A stretch of 9,770 nt of DNA from Candidatus Bathyarchaeum sp. (GCA_004376385.1 SOJY01000176.1:1-9770), one strand, 5' to 3'; shown: positions 1 through 5,794, counted from the stretch's first letter. The notes: generated by a model not told the origin, from the letters alone. A program made the numbers and translations.

Positions 1-31
1 CATGGTGGTAATTTCCGTAAAGCGCAAACAT
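1..31 (-). CDS. Possible 5' end of a gene leaving the window (partial)
   Basis: On the minus strand an ATG at 31-29 opens a frame that stays open for ten codons to the window edge (MFALYGNYHH). A purine-rich AAGGCGAG lies about five bases upstream, and an AT-rich stretch further up (around 40-60) could hold a promoter. Ten codons are too few to name a family. The orientation matches the two genes to its right, so it could be the next minus-strand gene. The call rests only on the start-site context and is weak. Confidence 0.22.
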   Translation of the reverse strand, partial: MFALYGNYHH

Positions 32-135
32 TTTACTCGCCTTTAAACATAACTAAAATGCAGGAAACATGCTTCATCATTTTAGCAAAGGCGACTTAAC
101 GAATAAAACACAAATCACTGTGTCAAAAGGCACCC

Positions 136-152
136 CAGCCTATTGTAGGCTG
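136..152 (-). terminator. Hairpin overlapping the stop codon of the 178-aa gene
   Basis: CAGCCTA and TAGGCTG form a perfect 7-bp stem with a 3-base loop at 136-142/146-152. The TAG stop of the 178-aa gene (140-142) lies inside the stem. On the minus strand the hairpin is followed by GGGGTGCCTTTTG and, a little further on, a second T-rich stretch. This fits a transcription terminator or an RNA 3'-end stabiliser. Archaeal termination mainly needs the T-tract, so the role of the stem is inferred. Confidence 0.4.
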
Positions 153-676
153 ACTTTCTCGAAATTCCCAAACAATAAAGCCGTCAGCTGCATCCGAGAG
201 AGTTCAACATTTATTTGCTTAACCATAAAATCGGTTAAGTCATCTAACGGAACACGCTGCGTTCCCCTTTCGTGACGAATCCGTAACTCCAAGCCGTTTT
301 TTGGGAATATAAAACGGAGCACATGATAATCGAACTTTAATGGAACCCGTTTACTCTTTTCTCGGATAATGTGATAGCGGACAACAAAGAAAAAATCTAA
401 AGTTTCCAGTTCTTTTTCGGCAATGCTCTTCAGACATTGATCAAGTTCATTCTGGTCCAAAAAATTGAAAACGAAGCCGTCAGCCACGCCGAACTCGAAA
501 CCGACCTCGCACTTCTGTTTCAAATAGGGTGTTACGGTACCCAAATCAAAGGTTTCATGATTCAGACGATGAAACACGCAGAGAATCGCCTGCTGAAGGC
601 TCTTCGCTGAGTCCTGATACTGAAAGAGGGCTATACCGTGAATGTTTTCGGGAAAATTTTCGTAACGTCCAAGCAA
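140..676 (-). CDS. Conserved-looking hypothetical protein, 178 aa
   Basis: I do not recognise the family. The protein is soluble-looking, with no signal peptide or membrane helix. It is rich in aromatic residues and alternates charged and hydrophobic stretches, suggesting an alpha/beta fold. A segment around residues 57-75 (FEFGVADGFVFNFLDQNEL) and a basic region around 104-112 (REKSKRVPL) stand out. The only plausible start is TTG at 676: the frame is closed 27 bases upstream by the TAG of the preceding gene, and GAAAGG lies seven to eight bases before the TTG. It sits 27 bases downstream of the p27-like zinc-ribbon gene on the same strand with no promoter visible between, so the two are probably co-transcribed. 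The function is unknown; the pairing with the p27 family is the only clue. Confidence 0.75.
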   Translation of the reverse strand: MLGRYENFPENIHGIALFQYQDSAKSLQQAILCVFHRLNHETFDLGTVTPYLKQKCEVGFEFGVADGFVFNFLDQNELDQCLKSIAEKELETLDFFFVVRYHIIREKSKRVPLKFDYHVLRFIFPKNGLELRIRHERGTQRVPLDDLTDFMVKQINVELSRMQLTALLFGNFEKVSLQ

Positions 677-703
677 CGTAAACGCCTTTCGTTCTGGACT
701 AGA

Positions 704-1057
704 CTATTTTTTCATATTCCGTATCTTTTCAAGATTCTCAAGGAGAGTCAACAGGGTTGCTCCAAGGGTCTTCAGTTTTTCTGCATCCGTTTCTTCTACA
801 AACTGTTTCTCGATCTCCTGAATTTTCCCCAAGATTGTTGACTCTAAACTGGAGAAAACGGGGGCTTCAGTAACCTCTGGTTCTGGCTCCCCCGCTCTCA
901 CAATTATTACACGTTTTTTGCAACTAGCACACCAAAGGTCTCCGCTCCTCAGTTTGAAGATTGGCGAAGAACAGGCTGGACAGGCATGTTCCGTGAGGGT
1001 GGCTCCCTGCTTAAGCAAATCTGCCATAATCTTGATGTTTTTTGAATTTTTAGGCAC
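704..1057 (-). CDS. Archaeal p27/autoantigen-like zinc-ribbon protein (SSSCA1/UPF0148 type)
   Basis: The 117-aa protein has an N-terminal zinc ribbon with two CxxC knuckles: C26/C29 (HACPACSSPIF) and C43/C46 (LWCASCKKRV). A linker rich in Glu and Pro follows, then a helical, probably coiled-coil C-terminus (about residues 68-115). This is the architecture of the archaeal family related to human Sjogren's syndrome/scleroderma autoantigen 1 (Auto_anti-p27). The family's role in archaea is not settled; a protein-binding or nucleic-acid-binding adaptor is plausible. The start is GTG at 1057, preceded by AGAAGG seven bases upstream; the ATG at 1059 is out of frame. It is the first gene of a two-gene unit with the 178-aa protein. 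Its Shine-Dalgarno, start codon and first five codons are duplicated exactly at 2308-2334. Confidence 0.85.
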   Translation of the reverse strand: MPKNSKNIKIMADLLKQGATLTEHACPACSSPIFKLRSGDLWCASCKKRVIIVRAGEPEPEVTEAPVFSSLESTILGKIQEIEKQFVEETDAEKLKTLGATLLTLLENLEKIRNMKK

Positions 1058-1069
1058 ATTAAACCCTTC
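1043..1069. repeat. 27-bp direct repeat, left copy
   Basis: This is identical over 27 bases to 2308-2334 and in the same orientation, 1265 bases away. On the plus strand it begins TGAATTTTTAGG and ends AAACCCTTC. On the minus strand it contains the ribosome-binding site, GTG start and first five codons (MPKNS) of the p27-like gene. Weaker similarity continues to the right: AACAAA at 1072-1077 matches 2335-2340 after a 2-base gap. This copy is the functional one, because it leads into the full gene. Confidence 0.9.
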
Positions 1070-1089
1070 TGAACAAACTTTACAGGTAG

Positions 1090-1099
1090 AATATATTTT
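1090..1099 (-). promoter_or_regulatory. Putative TATA box for the p27-like operon
   Basis: Minus-strand AAAAATATATTC lies about 33-42 bases upstream of the GTG start and is preceded by an A-rich BRE-like GCAAAA. A start of transcription about 25 bases downstream would give a short leader that still contains the AGAAGG ribosome-binding site. The assignment is by position and composition only. Confidence 0.45.
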
Positions 1100-1520
1100 T
1101 GCTGCAGGTTAATTAACTATCTATCGTCTGTTTCACGTTAAAGCTGAATCGCCGAATGAATGGCTCGCCCGCAAACAGTATAAATCGTCGCCTATTTATA
1201 GGATAAAAAAAGATCTGTTAGTATTTTTGATAACTTAAGTAACAGCAATTACAATTGAAAGTGGGTCGCCATTTAACTAATGGCCTATTGTTTGGGCGGG
1301 GATGTAATAGAACATAAACACAAGCTTTTTGAGACTAATGCTTGTGAAGTGAATTGCGGTATCTTTTCAATTACAATAATCATGAAATATCTAAAAAATC
1401 ATAAAAATATCTTGGAGGTTCTATTTGGTATTTTTCTTATTTGCAGATGGTTTTTGTGGACCCTAGACAAATCAGTCTATAAGGTGTTCTAACATTCGCA
1501 AAGAAATAGCGCGTTTTGGC

Positions 1521-1531
1521 TTAAAAACTTA
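1521..1531 (+). promoter_or_regulatory. Putative TATA box of the PAP2-like gene
   Basis: TTAAAAACTTA lies about 31-41 bases before the ATG at 1562. There is no Shine-Dalgarno sequence before that ATG. A start of transcription about 25 bases downstream of the box would give a leaderless or very short-leader mRNA, which is common in archaea. This supports 1562 as the start. Confidence 0.4.
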
Positions 1532-1561
1532 TTAACTCATTAATAATGTATAGATGCCATT

Positions 1562-2185
1562 ATGGCGAATAACAATAAACATAAATCACTAGCAGAAATT
1601 GGCCACGATTCAGCAGATTTCATCTCGAAATTTGTTTCTCCCCCAACTATGGCCATAGTAGCGACTGTCACTTTTTCTCTTTGGTCACCTATTGGCCTAG
1701 GTTTACTTTGCCCTCCTTTGAGCATTCTGCTCTGTTTTTTGTTGTTTGCTTTCCTTCCCTTTTTACCTGTACTTTATTTTTATAGAAAGAATGTTGTCGA
1801 CTTGTACGTTTCAAAAAGAGAAGCGAGAACCCCTTTTTTCTTAATGGCCATAACCAGTTATTCTTTTGCCACAATAATTTTCTTTGCTACTAACACCAAA
1901 ATAATGTTTCTGCTGGCTTTAGGTTACACGTTTGTTACAATAATCCTTATGGTTGTTAACTTGTTCTGGAAGGTCAGTACTCATTGTGCTGGCGTAACCG
2001 GACCCATTTTTGCGCTTATTTTCGTATTTGGCATAAAAGTCCTACCTTTATCTTTGATTCTAGTGCCACTAAGTTGGTCTAGAATAAAACTGAAACACCA
2101 CACGTTCACACAAACTCTCGTAGGAATACTAATCTCAATTGCTGTTGGACTTGTAGAGTACACCGTGCTTTATCCTTTAGATTAA
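1562..2185 (+). CDS. PAP2-superfamily-related membrane phosphatase-like protein
   Basis: The 207-aa integral membrane protein has about six hydrophobic segments (roughly 29-48, 52-73, 92-110, 113-133, 145-172 and 185-203). Three spots resemble the type 2 phosphatidic acid phosphatase signature in order: KREARTP (85-91) for the KxxxxxxRP motif; WKVSTH (136-141), where S-T-H replaces PSGH; and SRIKLKHH (173-180) for SRx5H, followed by TFTQ with Gln184 where the classical motif has Asp. Such variants occur in archaeal PAP2 relatives thought to act on lipid or polyprenyl diphosphates. The reaction and substrate here are inferred, and the catalytic site is non-canonical. The gene stands alone on the plus strand between minus-strand genes, inside the segment bounded by the 27-bp repeats. 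The family call is moderate; activity is uncertain. Confidence 0.65.
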   Translation: MANNNKHKSLAEIGHDSADFISKFVSPPTMAIVATVTFSLWSPIGLGLLCPPLSILLCFLLFAFLPFLPVLYFYRKNVVDLYVSKREARTPFFLMAITSYSFATIIFFATNTKIMFLLALGYTFVTIILMVVNLFWKVSTHCAGVTGPIFALIFVFGIKVLPLSLILVPLSWSRIKLKHHTFTQTLVGILISIAVGLVEYTVLYPLD

Positions 2186-2435
2186 CGATCTTTGAGGAGA
2201 ATTGCCATAAAGAGCCCTCTAACACAGAATTTTTGATGTAATGAACATTAAGATCGAAGAAGAATGTTTGCAACTGAAGAGGTGACTAATGGAATCGTGT
2301 ACATGACTGAATTTTTAGGCACATTAAACCCTTCAACAAATTTTCAGTCTCTCATAGAGACTTTGCACAAATGCAGACGATTACGTAATGAACTGGAAAA
2401 TATAAGAAAAGGGAGAAGGTTACGCTATATGGTTC
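2186..2435. other. Intergenic region between PAP2-like gene and thermosome
   Basis: There is no supported gene. The region contains the right copy of the 27-bp repeat, a perfect hairpin AGTCTCT-CAT-AGAGACT at 2346-2362, and on the minus strand a pyrimidine/T-rich stretch just after the thermosome stop (CTCCCTTTTCTTATATTTTCC as its complement, 2396-2416) that can serve as the thermosome terminator. CGATCTT (2186-2192) and AAGATCG (2250-2256) are a further loose inverted pair. A 71-codon plus-strand frame at 2264-2479 runs through the repeat and into the thermosome 3' end and is judged spurious. Confidence 0.5.
2308..2334. repeat. 27-bp direct repeat, right copy (orphan p27 gene start)
   Basis: This is an exact copy of 1043-1069. 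On the minus strand it carries the p27 ribosome-binding site, GTG (2322-2320) and codons for MPKNS. The sequence then diverges from the gene: the frame continues as 19 unrelated codons to a TAA at 2248-2250, giving a 24-residue chimeric reading frame. Upstream similarity to the left copy continues with AACAAA at 2335-2340. It lies about 100 bases downstream of the thermosome stop, in the same orientation, which is where a co-directional p27 gene could once have begun. Confidence 0.88.
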
Positions 2436-4070
2436 TTAGTAGCCTTCAGGCATTCCGCCTGGAGGAGCACCTTCTTTAGGTTTCGTCGAGGCGATCACAT
2501 CGTCGATTCTCAAGATCATGGATGCAACTTCCGCGGCTGACTTCATCGCCTGCTCCTTAACTTTCAATGGTTCAACGACGCCATTCTCATAACTGTTAAC
2601 TATCTCGCCCTTGAAAACGTCGACTCCCATCAGATGACCATTCTTCTTTTCGTGAGCTGCCCTCAAACCAACAAGAATGTCGATGGACTCTAAACCAGCG
2701 TTTTCAGCAAGCGTCTTAGGCACGACTTCTAGTGCATCAGCGAAAACTTCTATAGCAAGTTGCTCCCTACCGCCAACTGTTGTAGCGAAGGCACGAAGAA
2801 CTTTTGCGATTTCGCTTTCTGTTGCGCCTCCTCCAGCAACGATCATGTTATCTTCGATGACATCAGCAACCACTGACAGAGCGTCGTTCATTGCCCTGTC
2901 CGCTTCATCCACCATTCTTTCTAGACCAGCGCGGATGAGAATCGCAACCGACCGGGGTTCTTTGCATTTCTCCACAAAGATCATTTTGTCATCCCCGACC
3001 TTACGCGCTTCCACAAGTCCTGCTTCGCCTAGGTCTGCCTTCGTTAAATCGTCTAACTTTGTGATGACCGTTCCTCCAGTGGCTCTGGCTAGTTTCTCCA
3101 TGTCTGATTGCTTAACTCTTCGTGCAGCTATGATGCCGCCCTTTGCTAGGAAGTGCTGAGCCATGTCGTCGATGCCCTTCTGACAAAAGAGAACTGTTGC
3201 GCCTGAGGCTTTGACCTTTTCAACCATATCCTTGAGCATATTTGTCTCTTTGTCCAAAAAGGCCTGCATCTGAGTGGGGTCTCGTATCCGGATTTCGGCT
3301 GAGAACTCTGTTTTCTCAACCTCTAGAGGAGAATCAATAAGAGCAATCTTTGCTTTTTCAACACGTTTGGGCATACCTGCGTGAACAATCTCCTTATCGA
3401 TGATTATGCCCTTGATTAGCTGAGTATCGTAGAGGCTTTTTCCCTCTTTCTTAATTCGTTGAATGTTGTCAATGTCCGCTATCGTTTTATCGCCACGTTT
3501 CTCAGCTATTAGTTTAACAGCATCAATAGCAATATCAGCAAAGTGTTCTCGTGCTGTACCCACAGCCTTGCTTCCCATAGAAGTCATGGCAACTTTCTTC
3601 AGGGTTTCACGGTCATCAATGTTAACGGTTATCGCCAATTTGGTTAATGCTTCCACAGCTTTCTCAACAGCTTTTCTGTATCCTCTCACAATAACTGTTG
3701 GATGAATGTTCTGATTCAGCAATTCCTCGGCTTTATGCAAAAGTTCTCCAGCTAAGATTACGGCGGTGGTGGTTCCATCGCCAACCATATCGTCTTGTGT
3801 CTTCGCTACTTCCACCATCATCTTTGCGGCTGGATGTTGAACATCTATCTCATCAAGTATTGCTGCTCCGTCGTTGGTTATGGTTATGTCGCCTAGACCG
3901 TCAATGAGCATCTTGTCCATGCCGCGAGGTCCCAAAGTGGTCCTCAAAACTTCGGCGATAATTTTTGCAGCCATGATGTTGTTTGTTTGAGCGTCTCTTC
4001 CACGTTTACGTGCTGTTCCTTCTTTAAGGATGAGAATGGGTTGTCCACCCTGTGTAGTTAAATATGCCAT
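2436..4070 (-). CDS. thsA: Thermosome subunit (group II chaperonin)
   Basis: This ATP-driven cytosolic folding chaperonin forms a double-ring complex with a built-in lid and no GroES partner. From MAYLTTQGG the protein is 544 aa, the normal size. It shows TLGPRGMDKML (45-55), the ATP-site GDGTT (97-101), the catalytic-loop segment RAMNDAL, the GGGATE nucleotide-binding motif, LAENAGL near the C-terminus and a glycine/methionine tail ending GGMPEGY. I place the start at 4070: AGGA lies nine bases upstream of this ATG, whereas it directly abuts the earlier in-frame ATG (4079). A TATA box at 4126-4133 would give a leader of about 30 bases. The gene follows the histone gene on the same strand but has its own promoter. 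Whether it is the alpha or beta subunit cannot be told, so the symbol is provisional. Confidence 0.97.
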   Translation of the reverse strand: MAYLTTQGGQPILILKEGTARKRGRDAQTNNIMAAKIIAEVLRTTLGPRGMDKMLIDGLGDITITNDGAAILDEIDVQHPAAKMMVEVAKTQDDMVGDGTTTAVILAGELLHKAEELLNQNIHPTVIVRGYRKAVEKAVEALTKLAITVNIDDRETLKKVAMTSMGSKAVGTAREHFADIAIDAVKLIAEKRGDKTIADIDNIQRIKKEGKSLYDTQLIKGIIIDKEIVHAGMPKRVEKAKIALIDSPLEVEKTEFSAEIRIRDPTQMQAFLDKETNMLKDMVEKVKASGATVLFCQKGIDDMAQHFLAKGGIIAARRVKQSDMEKLARATGGTVITKLDDLTKADLGEAGLVEARKVGDDKMIFVEKCKEPRSVAILIRAGLERMVDEADRAMNDALSVVADVIEDNMIVAGGGATESEIAKVLRAFATTVGGREQLAIEVFADALEVVPKTLAENAGLESIDILVGLRAAHEKKNGHLMGVDVFKGEIVNSYENGVVEPLKVKEQAMKSAAEVASMILRIDDVIASTKPKEGAPPGGMPEGY

Positions 4071-4125
4071 ACAAATCATTCCTAATGTAGAGGTAAAGTT
4101 CTAGCTACTGCACTTTCATCAGGGA

Positions 4126-4133
4126 ATATAAAG
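4126..4133 (-). promoter_or_regulatory. TATA box of the thermosome gene
   Basis: Minus-strand CTTTATAT, preceded by an A-rich BRE-like GAAAAA, lies about 56-63 bases upstream of the ATG at 4070. It matches the archaeal TTTAWAT consensus well. Initiation near 4100 would leave about a 30-base leader containing the AGGA ribosome-binding site. Confidence 0.6.
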
Positions 4134-4151
4134 TTTTTCACTAACCAATAG

Positions 4152-4183
4152 AGAGGCATTTGTTACGCCTCTTTCTGAAAAAA
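4152..4183 (-). terminator. Histone transcript terminator region
   Basis: Just after the histone stop, the minus strand has a six-T run (complement of 4178-4183). It is followed by a perfect 6-bp hairpin, AGAGGC/GCCTCT, with a nine-base loop (4152-4157/4167-4172). The T-run is the classic archaeal termination signal; the hairpin may stabilise the 3' end or separate the histone and thermosome transcription units. Confidence 0.45.
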
Positions 4184-4198
4184 GGGAACTGCGCTTGC

Positions 4199-4420
4199 TT
4201 ATTTTCCTAAAACTTTTCTTGCGGATATCTCAATGTCTTTTGCCTTAACGGTTTTTCTTCCAGCGTGCATTGCATAGTCAATAGCTTCTTTAGCTATTTT
4301 GATGCCGATTTCGCCCAGTTCCTCTGCCAGCGCTTTCGCAGCTGCCTCACTTACTCTGTCCGCTCCCGCTTTCTTGCATATTCTGTGCATTGGAGCTACA
4401 GATAATTCTGGATTCCTCAT
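4199..4420 (-). CDS. Archaeal histone (HMf family)
   Basis: This 73-aa histone-fold protein dimerises and wraps DNA into hypernucleosome-like chromatin. From MRNPELSVAPMHRI it aligns with HMfB-type histones throughout: helix 1 ending KKAGADRVS (16-24), a long central helix, and the conserved loop and DNA contact HAGRKT (52-57) leading into KAKDIEIS. The conserved Arg22 and Arg55/Lys56/Thr57 are present. There is no N-terminal tail beyond a few residues, and the C-terminus ends VLGK. An in-frame ATG at 4474 would add 18 residues, but GGGGTG lies four bases before the ATG at 4420 and a TATA box (4459-4466) falls inside the would-be extension. Hence I use the short form. A T-run terminator separates it from the thermosome gene. 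Confidence 0.95.
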   Translation of the reverse strand: MRNPELSVAPMHRICKKAGADRVSEAAAKALAEELGEIGIKIAKEAIDYAMHAGRKTVKAKDIEISARKVLGK

Positions 4421-4458
4421 AATACACCCCTTCGCAGCTTCTTTTTTATTTAAGGCAG

Positions 4459-4466
4459 TATTTAAG
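4459..4466 (-). promoter_or_regulatory. TATA box of the histone gene
   Basis: Minus-strand CTTAAATA lies 39-46 bases upstream of the ATG at 4420, giving a predicted leader of about 15 bases that contains GGGGTG. A second AT-rich TTAAATAA (4446-4453) lies nearer. Upstream, at about 4487-4525, two imperfect copies of a roughly 20-base unit (CCGTTAAGT... and CCGTTTAAGT..., each ending in a T-run and CCC) could be a regulatory repeat. Confidence 0.5.
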
Positions 4467-4627
4467 TTTTTCATTCGCTTTTAAACCGTTAAGTTTGCTC
4501 TTTTCCCGTTTAAGTCGTTTTTTTCCCTTTACAAGAGCAGATAGCCAATCGATGAGAGCTAATTACTAGAAGGGTATATTGAGTGTTTTGCTAACAGGAT
4601 AACTATCCAGTAAACAGGGTGTTCAGG

Positions 4628-5052
4628 ATGGTTACGCTAAACCTCGAAAAAATGTTTGAGCCTGAAAGTATCTCCGTTATCGGAGCAAGCGACGAGTAAG
4701 GCTCTGTTGGATACTCTTTAATGAAAAACTTACCGAAAACGGATATAAAAAAAGATATACCCAGTTAACCTTCACAAAACAGAAATTTTGGGTGTTGTTA
4801 GGCTTATAATTGAGCCTGACGGAAAAAATGGCGAAATCGCGTTTATAGTTGCAGGTCCTTGGCAGGGATTAGGTTTGGGGTTGAAGATGGTGAATTACAT
4901 GATCGAAATATGCGAGGATAAGGGTCTCGAAACTGTTTATGCATTCATGTTACCTGACAATCAATAGGGCAATCCGTCTTTTGAAGAAGATGGGCTTCAC
5001 CATCAAACATACACAAGACGTAGCAAAAGCCACCCTCAACCTGAAGGACTAA
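4628..5052 (+). pseudogene. Decayed acyl-CoA synthetase (ADP-forming)/GNAT fusion gene
   Basis: From ATG 4628 the frame reads MVTLNLEKMFEPESISVIGA then SDE, the typical N-terminus of ADP-forming acetate-CoA ligase CoA-binding domains. A TAA at 4697-4699 interrupts it. The same frame resumes with GSVGYSLMKNL, shifts near 4731 (TENGYK) and again in the A-run 4747-4753, then reads KIYPVNLHKTEILGV. At about 4797 it jumps directly into a GNAT acetyltransferase C-terminus: RLIIEPDGKNGEIAF, the acetyl-CoA loop PWQGLGLG and MLPDN. A further frameshift at about 4963 leads to RAIRLLKKMGF ... KATLNLKD and TAA at 5050. Intact relatives (PatZ-like fusions) have several hundred residues between these parts, so the CoA-ligase and ATP-grasp core is deleted. 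A promoter-like GGGTATATT (4572-4580) and GGGTG ribosome-binding site (4617-4621) survive. No functional product is expected. Confidence 0.88.
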
Positions 5053-5076
5053 AAAACTGAGTTACGGGTTTATGGT

Positions 5077-5610
5077 TTAGCGTCTCTGGGTCAAAAATTG
5101 AAGAGTATGCTCGAAGAGGTCTAGGGTTTTCTTGTCATACAGGCAATAAACCACTTTTTCTAGATTTGTTGGACCTTCCAGATACGCTATGGTTGTTGAG
5201 AGCATTATGGTGGCACAGCGGTCTTTTGGGAACCCAAATATTCCTGTGCTTATAGCAGGAAAAGCTATGCTCCTCAAGTTATGTTTGTCAGCCAAAATCA
5301 GAGAATTTAGCGTCGCGTCTTTCAGTTTCGCGTCCTCGTGATCGTCGCCATGTATCGGACCCACGGCATGTATCACGTATTTTGCCGCCAAGTTTCCGCC
5401 TGTTGTTATTACTGCTCCGCCCACATGGGTTCCCCCTATCCTGTTGCATTCTTCCTGAATTTTTGATCCTCCCCGTCTTCTGATGGCTCCTGCGACTCCG
5501 CCGCCCATCTGTAATGCAGTGTTTGCAGCGTTAACTATGCCGTCTGTGGTCTGGTCAGTTATGTCTCCTTGAATCAGCTCTAGGACGGTGCTATTGATTT
5601 TGATGTGCAT
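5077..5610 (-). CDS. Macro-domain protein (ADP-ribose binding; probable O-acetyl-ADP-ribose deacetylase type)
   Basis: The 177-aa single-domain protein binds ADP-ribose and in many relatives hydrolyses O-acetyl-ADP-ribose or mono-ADP-ribosyl-protein bonds. The family motifs are all present: GDIT (15-18), NAAN (27-30), GGGVAGAI (36-43), HAVGP (81-85) and AFPAISTGIFGFP (116-128), the last being the phosphate loop. The catalytic-type Asn and the Gly-rich loop are intact. The start is ATG 5610; no strong ribosome-binding site precedes it, so a weak or leaderless start is possible. It lies 184 bases downstream of the NifU-like gene behind a terminator hairpin, so it is probably transcribed separately. 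Its 3' end converges with the acyl-CoA synthetase/GNAT pseudogene, only 24 bases apart. Exact substrate is not determinable. Confidence 0.92.
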   Translation of the reverse strand: MHIKINSTVLELIQGDITDQTTDGIVNAANTALQMGGGVAGAIRRRGGSKIQEECNRIGGTHVGGAVITTGGNLAAKYVIHAVGPIHGDDHEDAKLKDATLNSLILADKHNLRSIAFPAISTGIFGFPKDRCATIMLSTTIAYLEGPTNLEKVVYCLYDKKTLDLFEHTLQFLTQRR

Positions 5611-5739
5611 GTTTCAGCATCTACAAAGATAGCTATGGCGTGGACAGATTTTAGTTCTTGCTACGGGCGTAAAATCAAAAACTAGAATCCAGAAATAGAT
5701 AACCAGTAGATTCTTCACAAACTAATACATTCTGAGATG

Positions 5740-5774
5740 AAATAAAAAATTTGACAAGATGCCATTGAATGGCA
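5740..5774 (-). terminator. Hairpin plus T-tract downstream of the NifU-like gene
   Basis: TGCCATT-G-AATGGCA (5760-5774) is a perfect 7-bp inverted repeat with a one-base centre. On the minus strand it is followed by TCTTGTCAAATTTTTTATTTC. A hairpin plus a six-T run 20 bases after the NifU-like stop is a good terminator candidate and would insulate the macro-domain gene from readthrough. Confidence 0.55.
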
Positions 5775-5794
5775 ACTTACGTTTTGGCGGTCGA

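Larger units (their letters stand above)
1058..1561. other. 504-base AT-rich intergenic region between divergent genes
   Basis: I see no convincing gene here. It holds the p27 promoter at its left end and the PAP2-like gene promoter at its right end. Small inverted repeats are visible: CCTATTTATAGG at 1191-1202 and GCCATT/AATGGC at 1268-1273/1279-1284. A TATAAAT sits at 1180-1186. A 70-codon frame at 1280-1492 has no recognisable similarity, no ribosome-binding site and an unusual composition. A GGAGG at 1424-1428 leads only to a 13-codon frame. The length and AT-richness contrast with the tight spacing elsewhere and fit an acquired segment. Confidence 0.5.

Noticed and set aside
1116..1202. 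30-codon minus-strand stretch reading LFAGEPFIRRFSFNVKQTI
   Set aside because: It has a faint resemblance to pirin-like C-termini, but it is too short, has no start and overlaps the p27 promoter region; not reported as a remnant.
1424..1476. GGAGG followed by a TTG and 13 codons, possible leader peptide
   Set aside because: It is too short, with no following gene in operon distance and no attenuator-like structure.
1280..1492. 70-codon plus-strand frame in the AT-rich intergenic region
   Set aside because: It has no ribosome-binding site, no recognisable similarity and a composition like translated intergenic AT-rich DNA; it also contains a local inverted repeat at its start.
2264..2479. 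71-codon plus-strand frame with a basic helical-looking C-terminus
   Set aside because: It runs through the 27-bp repeat (reading the antisense of the p27 start) and overlaps the thermosome 3' end on the opposite strand, so it is most likely an artefact.
2677..3159. 160-codon plus-strand frame antisense to the thermosome gene
   Set aside because: It is antisense to strongly conserved thermosome codons; its Ser/Ala-rich composition is what complementary reading of such a gene produces.
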